The notes: generated by a model not told the origin, from the sequence alone. DNA of 64,000 bases from an uncultured bacterium (GCA_902774245.1 CACYHQ010000003.1:1-64000); one strand, 5' to 3'. Shown: positions 33,001-41,106, counted from the stretch's first letter. Numbers and translations are program-made.

Positions 33001-35108
33001 TGGAACAGAAAAAACACACGATCCGCTACGGAAGCGTCTGCTCCGGCGTGGAAGCGGCGACGCTCGCATGGCGTCCGCTCGGATGGGAAGCGGCTTTCTT
33101 CGCGGAAGTTGAGCCTTTCCCCTGCGCGGTTCTGCAACAGCGTCTCAACGCAACGCCGCCGAAGCGTCCGCTCAACGCGTCGGAAACGTCCGATGACAAG
33201 GACCGGAAGATGCGCGAAGCCTGGGCGAAAGCGATCAGCAGAATGCGCGAAGCCTGGGCGAAGATCACAAGAAAAGAGCCGCCGATCCCGAACCTCGGCG
33301 ATTTCACAAAGATACAACAAGGAGACTACAATGGAACAATCGACGTACTGGTCGGCGGAACACCATGCCAGGACTTGTCCGTGGCCGGAAAACGCGAAGG
33401 ATTCGCCGGATCACGGTCGTGTCTCGCGCTCGACTTTATTCGACTGGCTTATCAATCGGGACCCGTGCCCTGGGTATGCTGGGAAAACGTTCCGGGCGCG
33501 CTCTCTGCAAACGGCGGAGACGACTTCGCAACCTTTTTATCCCTGCTATCAGGATGCAAAGTTACCACGCCCGAAAAGGGATTTGGAACAGCCGGATTTG
33601 TTTGCAATGCTCGAAGAGACCGATACGGACTGGCATGGCGAGTGCTGGACAGCCAATTTACCAGAGTATCCGGCTACCCCTTCGCAATACCGCAACGCCG
33701 CCGTCGTCTCTTCATTATCGGACATTTTGGTGATTGGGAAAGTGCCGCGGAGGTACTACTTGAGCCGGGGCGCATGTCTTGGCCTGCTCCGACGCGCCGA
33801 AAGACGCGGAAGACTGTTGCCGCCCCTGCTGGAATCAGTCTTGAAATATCAGGCGGAACATGGGGCGGCGGATACAGCATCACGTGCTATGAAAATCACG
33901 CAAACGACAGCCGCATAACGCTCGCCGGGGACGTTGCGCCGGTCCTGACGAGCCGCGCCGGAACGGGCGGCGGGAATCTGCCGCTCGTCCTGATCCAATC
34001 CGACCTCACCATAACATGCACCCCGAAGACCGAGTACGCCTACTTCGACATCGGGAACGGACAGGTTGACGGCGCAATGACGCCGAACTACGAATGCGCG
34101 AACACGCTTCACTGTATGCACGACGCGAACGCGGTAATGTGCGTTCCGATCAACAGCATGATAATCGGGAAGAACGTGGCGGACGGGGACCGGCAGACCA
34201 TCGGCATCGGCGAAGACGGCGATCCGATCCCGACCATACAGGCGGGGCATCATCACGCGGTCGCCGTGGCATCGTTCATGGGCGGACAGGGCGCGAAAGC
34301 CGGGGGAATCGCCTACAGCGAAGAACTCGCGCCCACGATCAAGGCGTCTCCGTCCGGCGGAAATACCGTGCCTGACATCCTCGTGGCATCCATCAACTGC
34401 CAGGGCGGTTCCGGCATCGACATTCAGGAAGGATTGACGGACACGATCACGGCGGCGGCCAATTCATCCGGGAACAATCTGTTCGCGGTGGCAATCGCCC
34501 AGGCTGAAACGAACAAGACGATCAGCGGCATAAAGACATTCCAAAAGATTTCGAGACCTCACGGGAAAGACGGAATCGGCGAACGCTGGGGAGAATCGGA
34601 CGTCGCATCAACGCAGAACTGTTTCGATCACGGCGACACCCGCGCCATCGATGTGGTGGTAAACTCTGTGGCAATCGCCGAAAACGTCATCGGGCGGAAA
34701 GTCCATAACGGCGGCAACGGACTTGGCGCACAAAACGAACTCGCCTACACGCTCGACACGGCGGGGGTACAGGCGGTAGCCGTGGACGTAATCGACAAGA
34801 CAGAGACTATCACCAAAGACTACGCCCCGTGCCTCACCGCGACATGTTATGACGAGGCGCCGGCGGTCCGCATTCAAGGCTATGTGCGCCGTCTGCTGCC
34901 TGTCGAATGCGAAAGGCTCATGGGATTCCCCGACAACTGGACGCGGATTTCATGGAACGGAAAGCCGGAAGAGAAATGCCCGGACGCGCCGCGGTACAAG
35001 GCCTGCGGGAACAGCATGTGCGTGAACGTCATGCGATGGATCGGGGAGCAGATACAGCGCGTGGAAGACGAAAACCGAAACAACCGTCCCGAAGACGGAA
35101 ACCGATAA
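33000..35108 (+). CDS. DNA (cytosine-5) methyltransferase
   Basis: 702 aa. Conserved C5-methyltransferase motifs: I (YGSVCSGVEAATLAW, 10-24), IV with catalytic Cys123 (GGTPCQDLS), VI (ENVPG, 162-166), VIII (QRRRRLFIIG, 232-241), and IX/X near the C-terminus (LLPVECERLMGFPDNW, YKACGNSMCVNVM). A very long insert (about 295-640) between VIII and IX replaces the usual target-recognition domain. It is built of repeated Thr/Ala/Gly-Asn-Val units such as APTIKASPSGGNTVPDILVA. The enzyme probably protects phage DNA from host restriction. A second gene is nested at 33331-33918. Confidence 0.93.
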   Translation: MEQKKHTIRYGSVCSGVEAATLAWRPLGWEAAFFAEVEPFPCAVLQQRLNATPPKRPLNASETSDDKDRKMREAWAKAISRMREAWAKITRKEPPIPNLGDFTKIQQGDYNGTIDVLVGGTPCQDLSVAGKREGFAGSRSCLALDFIRLAYQSGPVPWVCWENVPGALSANGGDDFATFLSLLSGCKVTTPEKGFGTAGFVCNARRDRYGLAWRVLDSQFTRVSGYPFAIPQRRRRLFIIGHFGDWESAAEVLLEPGRMSWPAPTRRKTRKTVAAPAGISLEISGGTWGGGYSITCYENHANDSRITLAGDVAPVLTSRAGTGGGNLPLVLIQSDLTITCTPKTEYAYFDIGNGQVDGAMTPNYECANTLHCMHDANAVMCVPINSMIIGKNVADGDRQTIGIGEDGDPIPTIQAGHHHAVAVASFMGGQGAKAGGIAYSEELAPTIKASPSGGNTVPDILVASINCQGGSGIDIQEGLTDTITAAANSSGNNLFAVAIAQAETNKTISGIKTFQKISRPHGKDGIGERWGESDVASTQNCFDHGDTRAIDVVVNSVAIAENVIGRKVHNGGNGLGAQNELAYTLDTAGVQAVAVDVIDKTETITKDYAPCLTATCYDEAPAVRIQGYVRRLLPVECERLMGFPDNWTRISWNGKPEEKCPDAPRYKACGNSMCVNVMRWIGEQIQRVEDENRNNRPEDGNR
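33331..33918 (+). CDS. Nested gene inside the cytosine methyltransferase, different frame
   Basis: 195 aa, fully inside the methyltransferase gene in another reading frame. The ATG follows a perfect phage-style ribosome-binding site (CAAGGAGACTACA). The protein does not look like frame-shift noise. Its C-terminal half reads SLSDILVIGKVPRRYYLS, then RGACLGLLRRAERRGRLLPP, a pattern I recall from phage proteins encoded at cytosine methyltransferase loci. The N-terminal half (STYWSAEHHARTCPWPE, FDWLINRDPCPG) is less clear. The region encodes motifs IV, VI and VIII in the main frame, so both readings are constrained. Function unknown. Confidence 0.65.
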   Translation: MEQSTYWSAEHHARTCPWPENAKDSPDHGRVSRSTLFDWLINRDPCPGYAGKTFRARSLQTAETTSQPFYPCYQDAKLPRPKRDLEQPDLFAMLEETDTDWHGECWTANLPEYPATPSQYRNAAVVSSLSDILVIGKVPRRYYLSRGACLGLLRRAERRGRLLPPLLESVLKYQAEHGAADTASRAMKITQTTAA

Positions 35109-35145
35109 ACCAAACACCACCACAAACCGAAAGGAAGCAAAACGA

Positions 35146-35541
35146 ATGCCAGACCTTGAATCCATGAAAAACAGGCTGGACGACATCGACTCCCAGATCG
35201 AAAGTTTGGAAAACGAACGCGATCAGCTGGAGGATCGAATCGAACGATGGCACGAAGCCGAAAAACTCGAACCCGTGGTCCTCGCCGCCCTGAACCGGAA
35301 CTATAACAAATGGTGCAACAGGGCCTATTTGGAAAAGCATATCCGCTGGGACGAAACGGAATATCAGGACGCGGACGAACTGGAACGGACATACCGCGCC
35401 GTCGCCGCCTGCGACGTCCTCTTCGAGAAAGGCATCATCCAACGGAAAGAGGTCGGGCGCGATTGGGAAAATGACCCGATCTTCGATTACCGGATCACCG
35501 ACACCGAAACGCGGGATATGTTCGAGGAGACCGGGAAATGA
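35146..35541 (+). CDS. Coiled-coil phage protein
   Basis: 131 aa. An N-terminal coiled coil (residues ~5-40, IDSQIESLENERDQLEDRIE) precedes an alpha/beta domain (YNKWCNRAYLEKHIRWDE, YRAVAACDVLFEKGIIQR) that may be a winged helix. Ends in an ATGA overlap with the next gene. Function unknown. Confidence 0.55.
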   Translation: MPDLESMKNRLDDIDSQIESLENERDQLEDRIERWHEAEKLEPVVLAALNRNYNKWCNRAYLEKHIRWDETEYQDADELERTYRAVAACDVLFEKGIIQRKEVGRDWENDPIFDYRITDTETRDMFEETGK

Positions 35542-35753
35542 AAAAAGACGAAGTGAAAAAACTCCTTGACCTCGCGCAAGCAAGTTCCATGCTGAACACG
35601 ATTAAGGGCATTCAGGACGGATACTGTTCGAGATTCCACCTGTGCAACGGATGTCCTATCACCCCGGAACGCTGCGTCAGTTACGAGATCAACGAAGCAA
35701 CCCGCAGAATCGACAACGCCTATTTCGCCAAGGTAGAAGAGGTGCTGAAATGA
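35538..35753 (+). CDS. Small four-cysteine protein
   Basis: 71 aa. The motif CSRFHLCNGCPITPERC has four Cys that could bind zinc or an iron-sulfur cluster, between two helices. First of a run of small Cys-rich proteins in this operon. Overlaps both neighbours as ATGA. Confidence 0.55.
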   Translation: MKKDEVKKLLDLAQASSMLNTIKGIQDGYCSRFHLCNGCPITPERCVSYEINEATRRIDNAYFAKVEEVLK

Positions 35754-36016
35754 AAAAAGCCGACTTTGTGCGCGGGGCGAAAGGATTCATCATCCGCGCG
35801 GATCACAAAAGCGATGCCACGCCCGAAAACATCCGCATCCTCAAAATAACTCTGTGCGGCGACATCAAAAACAACATCTTCGGCATCGATTTCTTCGGCA
35901 ACATCTACGAGGTCAATGCGGGAGACGTTTTCTACTCGTTCGAGGCGGCGAAGAAATACGCGCTTCGCTTCCTGTCGAAAATGTACCGGAAACTCGAAAC
36001 GGCAAAAGAGGTGTGA
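35750..36016 (+). CDS. Small beta-rich protein of a recurrent prophage family
   Basis: 88 aa. Pattern FVRGAKGFIIRADHK, ILKITLCG, FFGNIYEVNAGDVFYSFEAAKKYALRFL. The order of strands ending in an 'F-x-x-x-E-E/A-A' helix recurs in the products at 38464, 38736, 39686, 41129 and 41728. No known domain name; it may be a small SH3-like barrel. Confidence 0.5.
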   Translation: MKKADFVRGAKGFIIRADHKSDATPENIRILKITLCGDIKNNIFGIDFFGNIYEVNAGDVFYSFEAAKKYALRFLSKMYRKLETAKEV

Positions 36017-36017
36017 A

Positions 36018-36233
36018 ATGAGGCATCAATATCCAATGTCAGACCTTCTCAAAGCAAAGAGGCATCTCGAAAGAGCCAAAAAACTGCTTTGCCTTGGGAT
36101 GGCTGAAGGGAAATGCGAACAATGTGTTTGCTCCTATCTTGACGAATGTTTTATCAACAGTCTTGAGGAAGTGAAACAAGAAATCAAGATTCGCCGCGAA
36201 TATGAACAGAAGAATAGCGAGGCGCAGAAATGA
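36018..36233 (+). CDS. Small cysteine-rich helical protein
   Basis: 71 aa from the ATG at 36018. Four Cys in KCEQCVCSYLDECF lie between two helices, similar to the products at 35538 and 36230. Overlaps the next gene as ATGA. Metal binding is likely but unproven. Confidence 0.5.
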   Translation: MRHQYPMSDLLKAKRHLERAKKLLCLGMAEGKCEQCVCSYLDECFINSLEEVKQEIKIRREYEQKNSEAQK

Positions 36234-36454
36234 TTACCGAAATCAGAATCCGTGCAATTCAAAAGCACATCAAGGATGCCCGCAGTCTTGCATCCAAAAT
36301 CTGCCACGATCCAGGACGCGGGACACATTGCGAAACCTGTCCGCTTTACGATGATTGTGATGTTTGCATCGCGGCGAAACTCGAAGAACTTGCCACAAGC
36401 GCAAAACAACTTATCAGGCGGAAAGTGTGGAAAAAGCAGGAGAAACAGAAATGA
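36230..36454 (+). CDS. Small cysteine-rich helical protein
   Basis: 74 aa. Helix, then CETCPLYDDCDVC, then a Lys-rich helix. Same layout as the neighbours at 35538 and 36018, suggesting tandem duplication and divergence. ATGA overlaps on both sides. Confidence 0.5.
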   Translation: MITEIRIRAIQKHIKDARSLASKICHDPGRGTHCETCPLYDDCDVCIAAKLEELATSAKQLIRRKVWKKQEKQK

Positions 36455-36609
36455 AATGCAATGAAAACTGCCGTTTTTTCTATCGTCTTTTGAACAAAGA
36501 AAACATTCGGAAATATGGAAAAACCTTTTGCACGTTTTGGAAAGAATTTAATCCTGAATCGAAACCGTGCCGTGATTTCATTCCGAAGGAAAGCGAGGCT
36601 GGGAAATGA
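36451..36609 (+). CDS. Very small four-cysteine protein
   Basis: 52 aa. Pattern CNENCRFFYRLLN, FCTFWKEFNP, CRDFIPKE. The ending C-x-D-F-I-P-K is shared with the product at 37758 and, less closely, 39441. It probably binds one metal ion. Overlaps both neighbours. Confidence 0.5.
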   Translation: MKCNENCRFFYRLLNKENIRKYGKTFCTFWKEFNPESKPCRDFIPKESEAGK

Positions 36610-37019
36610 ACATTGACAAACTCAAATTCCGCGTCTGGGACACGGAAAACGAATGCTATCAGCAAGACGATGCCGATGAAACATTCATCAGGCATACCGG
36701 AAAACTGGTGTGCGTTTTCTGGGGAGACTGCGACACCATGCCAACGGAATACGTCGAGCAAGAAAAAGCAATCATCGAGTTTTGCATTGGTCTCAAAGAC
36801 AAGAACGGCAACCTCGTTTTCTGCGGCGACATCCTCCGTTGGGGCAATGCCTTGCGAGAGGTCTGTTGGTCTCCGACGCTTGCTTCCTACATGCTCGATG
36901 ACTATTCCTACGATGAAAACGGAGAGTACACCGGCAGTGGCAATCTCGAAACAATATTTGCCGAAGAAATCGCAAAAGCGGAAATCGTCGGAAACATCCA
37001 CGAGGGGGTGAAACGATGA
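36606..37019 (+). CDS. YopX family protein
   Basis: 137 aa. Matches the YopX layout: N-terminal KLKFRVWDTENECYQ, then IEFCIGLKDKNGNLVFCGDI and the C-terminal VGNIHEG. YopX proteins are common in phages and prophages; their role is unknown. Coupled to neighbours by ATGA overlaps. Confidence 0.85.
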   Translation: MNIDKLKFRVWDTENECYQQDDADETFIRHTGKLVCVFWGDCDTMPTEYVEQEKAIIEFCIGLKDKNGNLVFCGDILRWGNALREVCWSPTLASYMLDDYSYDENGEYTGSGNLETIFAEEIAKAEIVGNIHEGVKR

Positions 37020-37402
37020 GTTTCAAGCGTTACGAAAGCGGGCAGTACGTCTATTCCATCGAATGCGCGGACTGCGGGGATTTCATCGCGATCACCTTGC
37101 GGAAGGAAGAAACTCTGTACGTATTCCAGACCTGTCAAACGGAACATTTTCACAGCGGGAAACTTCATGTTTTAGGCAGAGACGGAGACAGACGCACCAT
37201 CGACATCCGCGAGGCATTCCACACCATGCAAGACGCTTTCCAATCCCTTTTCAACACCATATCCCCACAGCTTCAAAACACCTGTATGATGCTGTTTCAG
37301 ACACAGCCCAGTTTCCTGGGCGGCGGATCGTTCATCCTTCGGGCGAATTTTGACAAGAGAACCGGGGAAGTCTACATCCCACACGAAATGAGGTTAAAAT
37401 GA
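37016..37402 (+). CDS. Uncharacterised phage protein
   Basis: 128 aa. Begins FKRYESGQYVYSIECADCGDF, with a CxxC, and has a helical middle (FHTMQDAFQSLFNTISPQL). No family recognised. ATGA overlaps on both sides. Confidence 0.5.
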   Translation: MSFKRYESGQYVYSIECADCGDFIAITLRKEETLYVFQTCQTEHFHSGKLHVLGRDGDRRTIDIREAFHTMQDAFQSLFNTISPQLQNTCMMLFQTQPSFLGGGSFILRANFDKRTGEVYIPHEMRLK

Positions 37403-37761
37403 GCGAAATCAAGCACACACCTCTTCCGTGGAGAATCGTGGAAGAGGGCAACGCGAGATCAATTATCTCAATCAGAGATCAGTACAGAAACTGGATTGGC
37501 GAGTGCTTCTACGCATTGGTCGAAGATGAATCGCAGTACGGTCATCCAATCATAACGAAAGCGGAAGCGTTTGAGAACGCTCAACTATTCCGCGCCGCAC
37601 CGGAGCTTTATGCCGCGCTCAAAAAGATTGCCGAAATGGAGCCGGGAACATCATGCGACACAGACGATGGATGCTCCTACTACACGTCGGAATGCGGAAC
37701 GTGTGACGAAATGATTTCCATCGCAAAAGAAGCATTGAAGAAATGCGAGGTGAAACAATGA
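37399..37761 (+). CDS. Conserved phage accessory protein
   Basis: 120 aa. The start KHTPLPWRIVEEG and the segment FENAQLFRAAPELYAALKKI are typical of a very common short phage/prophage protein family of unknown function. The C-terminus is Cys-rich (CDTDDGCSYYTSECGTCDE) and may bind metal. Confidence 0.65.
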   Translation: MSEIKHTPLPWRIVEEGNARSIISIRDQYRNWIGECFYALVEDESQYGHPIITKAEAFENAQLFRAAPELYAALKKIAEMEPGTSCDTDDGCSYYTSECGTCDEMISIAKEALKKCEVKQ

Positions 37762-38042
37762 AAACATGCGAAATCTGCTTCATGGCAGACATCAACGGCG
37801 GGACCTGCTGCATCCGGCGCGAACCGGACGACGCGTTCATGGAAACCTGTTTCGTGCCGCTCCAGACATGCCATATCTGCGGGCATTTCAAAAACGGCCA
37901 ATGCACCATGAAAAATGCCGAGGTCTCTTATTTCAAAGAAGCCTGTGCCGACTTCATCCCGAAAACCGAAGAGAAGCCCGCGCAAACGCCGCCCTGCGGC
38001 GATCCGTGCTATCCCGCAAACGATGAAGGAGAATGGGAATGA
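37758..38042 (+). CDS. Small cysteine-rich zinc-ribbon-like protein
   Basis: 94 aa. CEICFMADINGGTCC, then CHICGHFKNGQC and CADFIPK. Up to eight Cys could form two metal sites. The second half resembles the product at 36451. Pro-rich C-terminus. Confidence 0.5.
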   Translation: MKTCEICFMADINGGTCCIRREPDDAFMETCFVPLQTCHICGHFKNGQCTMKNAEVSYFKEACADFIPKTEEKPAQTPPCGDPCYPANDEGEWE

Positions 38043-38467
38043 ACCAAATGCTCTTCTACGCACAAAAACTGGTCCAGTCCGGGAAATTGAACATGTACCA
38101 CGTGATCCATTTCCTCGCCGAAAAAGCCGCCTGTCTTCTTTGGCGTCCTTCGTCCGTACATCCCGGCTTTTCGTACTGGTATTCCGAATGCCGCCTGTAT
38201 ATCGTCCGCAAGGACGCGGCGGATGTTCCGGCCTACTTCTTCGTCTTCGCCGGAAACCCGGAAGAGGCGATGGAAAAGGCGTTCCAGGCATGGGACGGGG
38301 CAAGGGAAGACAACCGGACGAAATGCGAAACGTGCCACGTTTCCGAACTCTGTCCGCTCAAAACGTATCTCAACTGGTGCGTCAAGGCGCAAGTCCATTG
38401 CCAACTCGACACGCGATTCTGCGCGTACTATGAACCGGAACAGTGTTTGAAGGAGAACGCGGAATGA
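38039..38467 (+). CDS. Small cysteine-rich phage protein
   Basis: 142 aa. N-terminal helix, a central beta region (FSYWYSECRLYIVRKDAADV, YFFVFAGNPEEAMEKAFQAW) and a C-terminal Cys cluster (CETCHVSELCPLKTY, CQLDTRFCAYYEPEQC). Overlaps both neighbours. Function unknown. Confidence 0.5.
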   Translation: MNQMLFYAQKLVQSGKLNMYHVIHFLAEKAACLLWRPSSVHPGFSYWYSECRLYIVRKDAADVPAYFFVFAGNPEEAMEKAFQAWDGAREDNRTKCETCHVSELCPLKTYLNWCVKAQVHCQLDTRFCAYYEPEQCLKENAE

Positions 38468-38739
38468 ACAAGTCCGAGTTTAAGAAAGACCAGGTTGTCT
38501 TTTCAATCGCCGGAAACTACAAAACCGGGCTTACCGTCAAGAAATACACTGTTGACTTCCTGTCACACCGAGGGGTTTACGGGCTGCAAGGCGTCGAGGA
38601 CAAAACGGAGTATGTTTCCCGCATACCGTCTCTTGTCTTTGCGACAGAGGAAGACGCACACAAAAGCCTGATTCAGAAACTTCAACTTTGGATCGAACGC
38701 GAGAACAATCGATTCGAGGGAAGCGAGGCGCAACAATGA
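38464..38739 (+). CDS. Small beta-rich protein of the recurrent family
   Basis: 91 aa. FKKDQVVFSIAGNYK, LTVKKYTVDFLSHRG, and LVFATEEDAHKSLIQKLQ. Adjacent paralog of the product at 38736; same strand order and the same terminal helix. Function unknown. Confidence 0.5.
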   Translation: MNKSEFKKDQVVFSIAGNYKTGLTVKKYTVDFLSHRGVYGLQGVEDKTEYVSRIPSLVFATEEDAHKSLIQKLQLWIERENNRFEGSEAQQ

Positions 38740-38996
38740 ACGCGAAGCTGAAACAAGGGCAGAAAGTCTTTTTCATCGTGAAAGACGAAGACAAACGCGA
38801 ACTTTCCTATCAAAAGGCGACATTTATGTACGCGAAATCAGGGGGACCACACGGATATTGTGTCGTTCAAACGGAGTATAACGGGCAAACATTTGATTTT
38901 CCCGTGCCGCGTTCGCTGATTTTTACAACGGAAAAAGATGTGCGCGATCAAGTCTATATTACGGCCATGCTTCACGGGTGGAGGGCGGCAATATGA
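38736..38996 (+). CDS. Small beta-rich protein of the recurrent family
   Basis: 86 aa. LKQGQKVFFIVKDED, YCVVQTEYNGQTFDFPV, RSLIFTTEKDVRDQVY. Tandem paralog of the preceding gene, coupled by ATGA. Function unknown. Confidence 0.5.
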   Translation: MNAKLKQGQKVFFIVKDEDKRELSYQKATFMYAKSGGPHGYCVVQTEYNGQTFDFPVPRSLIFTTEKDVRDQVYITAMLHGWRAAI

Positions 38997-39439
38997 CGCA
39001 CGGTGAACTTGTCTCAATGGCGGCGCAGAAGCTCAAAAAATGGCGGTGTCTGCCGATTTGCGCCGAAATGGTAAGCCTGACCGCAACGGGCGAAATCCCG
39101 GACGCGATAGGCTGGCGGGCATGGGAATCCATACTGTTCGAGTGCAAGGCGAGCCGGGCCGACTTTTTGAAAGACCGGGACAAGCCGTTTCGCATTTGCC
39201 CTGAATCCGGTGTCGGCGACTGGAGGTTTTACCTCACGAATCCCGGCGTCATCCATTCCGCCGATGAATTGCCAGACGGGTGGGGATGCTACGAGGTGAT
39301 CGAGGGAAAGATCGTCCATAAGTTCGGGAAGCGTTTTTCCAACGCATTGCCGATTCCATTGCACGGAAACAAGAAAGAGGAAATCATCATCATGCGTTCC
39401 TGGATCAGACGGAACTTTCAACCCGGAAAGGCGGAGTGA
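38993..39439 (+). CDS. Restriction-endonuclease-fold protein (MmcB-like)
   Basis: 148 aa. IPDAIGWRAWESILFECKAS followed by RADFLKDRDKPF carries a D...E-x-K pattern of PD-(D/E)XK nucleases, and the GVGDWRFYLTNPGVI and GWGCYEVIEG segments fit MmcB-like DNA-repair nucleases. Nuclease activity is inferred from this pattern. Coupled to the preceding gene by ATGA. Confidence 0.65.
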   Translation: MTHGELVSMAAQKLKKWRCLPICAEMVSLTATGEIPDAIGWRAWESILFECKASRADFLKDRDKPFRICPESGVGDWRFYLTNPGVIHSADELPDGWGCYEVIEGKIVHKFGKRFSNALPIPLHGNKKEEIIIMRSWIRRNFQPGKAE

Positions 39440-39440
39440 A

Positions 39441-39689
39441 ATGAGCGGCAATATCACCATTGAAGAGCGGATGCAAAAATGGCTCCGAGTAAAGAAAATA
39501 CTTCGCGGGGAGCGGTGTAAAAACTGCGCTTTCCATAAGGTCGAACATTACCTTGACAGGAATCTGCTTCATCATGCGGTACACATCTGCAAGATCAAGG
39601 GCAAAACCGTAGCACCGACGGACGGTAAATGCAATACATTCATCCATGAAAAATCACCGTTTTTGAAAGAAACAGGGGGTCAAAAATGA
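39441..39689 (+). CDS. Small four-cysteine protein
   Basis: 82 aa. Cys residues in CKNCAFHKVEHY, HICKIKG and KCNTFI, with several His. It resembles the products at 36451 and 37758 in spacing. Overlaps the next start. Likely metal binding. Confidence 0.5.
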   Translation: MSGNITIEERMQKWLRVKKILRGERCKNCAFHKVEHYLDRNLLHHAVHICKIKGKTVAPTDGKCNTFIHEKSPFLKETGGQK

Positions 39690-40282
39690 ACGAAAACACC
39701 GAACTGAAATTCAAACACAACAAAGGCGACAAAGTGCTTTTTGTCAATCGGGATTTTTGGACCATTGACAGTGTAACCGTGTTCGAGAGAGCGGAAACCA
39801 AGATGTTTCCCGCATACTATGTCAAGCTGGAAAGCGGGCATATCACTAAACTTCCCGAAGAATGGCTTTTTGCAGACAAAAAAGAAGCCGTCAAAAAGAT
39901 CATCGAGTGTCTTGAAAAAAGGCTCGCAGACGAACGGGAATATTGTGCTTTTTTTCAAGGAAAAATCGACTACTTTCAGTCCGCGAACTTTCAAATGCGA
40001 TACATGGGGGAGACGCTGAACATGAAGAAATACCGCAAGAAACCCGTCGTCATTGAAGCTATCCAGTGGAACGGAATCAATCTGGAGGAGCTGAAGTGGT
40101 TTATGAAAGAAAAGTTCAAAGGAACTTCTGTTTCAGAAACAACCTTTGAGCTTCAAATCCCGACGCTCGAAGGAACTATGTCTGCTTCTCTTGGTGACTA
40201 CATCATTCGAGGAGTAAAAGGCGAGTTTTACCCGTGCAAACCCGACATCTTTGAAGCAACCTATGAACCCGTGGAGGACTAA
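39686..40282 (+). CDS. Two-domain fusion: recurrent small domain plus phage GDYII-type protein
   Basis: 198 aa. Residues 1-75 belong to the recurrent small family (NKGDKVLFVNRDFW, EWLFADKKEAVKKIIECL). Residues ~113-198 match a common stand-alone phage protein (MKKYRKKPVVIEAIQWNG, GDYIIRGVKGEFYPCKPDIF). An in-frame ATG at 40021 with GGGGGAGA upstream sits exactly where the stand-alone protein would begin. So the second domain could also be made separately. Function unknown. Confidence 0.65.
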   Translation: MNENTELKFKHNKGDKVLFVNRDFWTIDSVTVFERAETKMFPAYYVKLESGHITKLPEEWLFADKKEAVKKIIECLEKRLADEREYCAFFQGKIDYFQSANFQMRYMGETLNMKKYRKKPVVIEAIQWNGINLEELKWFMKEKFKGTSVSETTFELQIPTLEGTMSASLGDYIIRGVKGEFYPCKPDIFEATYEPVED

Positions 40283-40284
40283 CC

Positions 40285-40365
40285 ATGATCTATCTCAACA
40301 TCATCCTCGGCATCGTCATCGTCCTCATCATCATCGACTGCTTCAAGAACGGAGACTGGAAATGA
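40285..40365 (+). CDS. Tiny single-span membrane peptide
   Basis: 26 aa: a hydrophobic helix rich in Ile/Leu/Val (LNIILGIVIVLIIID) and a short polar end. Starts three bases after the previous stop with GGAGGAC upstream and ends in an ATGA overlap. Real translation is plausible from these signals. Confidence 0.45.
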   Translation: MIYLNIILGIVIVLIIIDCFKNGDWK

Positions 40366-40718
40366 ACCGGGCCTTTTTCGAGAAATACTGCCCGGAATTG
40401 CTCGACAAGGGATTTGCGGCGTACATCCGCATCGGCACGGACAGCATTGTAAGAATCCGTTCGTCCCGCACTTTAGACCCTGACATCCCGGAACTCTTTG
40501 CGATCAACGCATACCGGGAAATCTCAAATCTGCTTATCAAGGCGGCAAACGCCTACCTTGATTCGCCGCCGTCCGAAGAAACGCCGTGCCAAGTGATCCA
40601 TAGCGCGGCAAGGCTTTACGGAGAGGCTTTTTATGCCATGCGGCAAGCCTGGGATTGCCAAAGATACGGAAACAACAGGACAAAAGTCCCTTTCGCCGGG
40701 AGTCCGTGGAAATTATGA
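40362..40718 (+). CDS. Uncharacterised phage protein
   Basis: 118 aa from the ATG at 40362 (GGAGAC upstream). Alpha-helical, with the segments FFEKYCPELLDKGFAAYIR and ARLYGEAFYAMRQAWDC. No family recognised. Overlaps neighbours as ATGA. Confidence 0.5.
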   Translation: MNRAFFEKYCPELLDKGFAAYIRIGTDSIVRIRSSRTLDPDIPELFAINAYREISNLLIKAANAYLDSPPSEETPCQVIHSAARLYGEAFYAMRQAWDCQRYGNNRTKVPFAGSPWKL

Positions 40719-40900
40719 AACCGACCAAACGCATTAAACGATCCTTGAAACGGATCAGGAAAGAAATCATTATGTCGTACAGGTTTTGGAATCCATACGT
40801 TCTTGTTGGATACTGCGGAGGATTTCCAATGTATCGCCGCCGCACATGGAAAGAGATACATGGGCGCAAAATCCAGCCGGAAAGTTGGGATTTGGAATGA
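40715..40900 (+). CDS. Small basic protein
   Basis: 61 aa. Begins MKPTKRIKRSLKRIRKE and continues with an aromatic segment (YRFWNPYVLVGYCGGFPMY). The basic start resembles the next gene's MKPNKHFKRALKRARKY, suggesting duplication. ATGA overlaps. Confidence 0.45.
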   Translation: MKPTKRIKRSLKRIRKEIIMSYRFWNPYVLVGYCGGFPMYRRRTWKEIHGRKIQPESWDLE

Positions 40901-41106
40901 AACCGAACAAACATTTCAAACGCGCATTGAAGCGGGCCAGGAAATATCATGCCGTTCGCCCGGAAGATCAAGGGAAAACGACCTACGGAGACTACTTTTA
41001 TCAGCGCGGCGAGCCTCTTACCCCTCTCGGTAAAATGGCGATCTATTACCCGGACGGAGACCTGAACCCTTTTTTCCGGGCAAGGTTTCACAAGTTCGAC
41101 ATCTAA
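40897..41106 (+). CDS. Small basic protein
   Basis: 69 aa, N-terminally related to the preceding gene. The rest is polar with Tyr/Pro (YGDYFYQRGEPLTPLG). Function unknown. Confidence 0.45.
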   Translation: MKPNKHFKRALKRARKYHAVRPEDQGKTTYGDYFYQRGEPLTPLGKMAIYYPDGDLNPFFRARFHKFDI

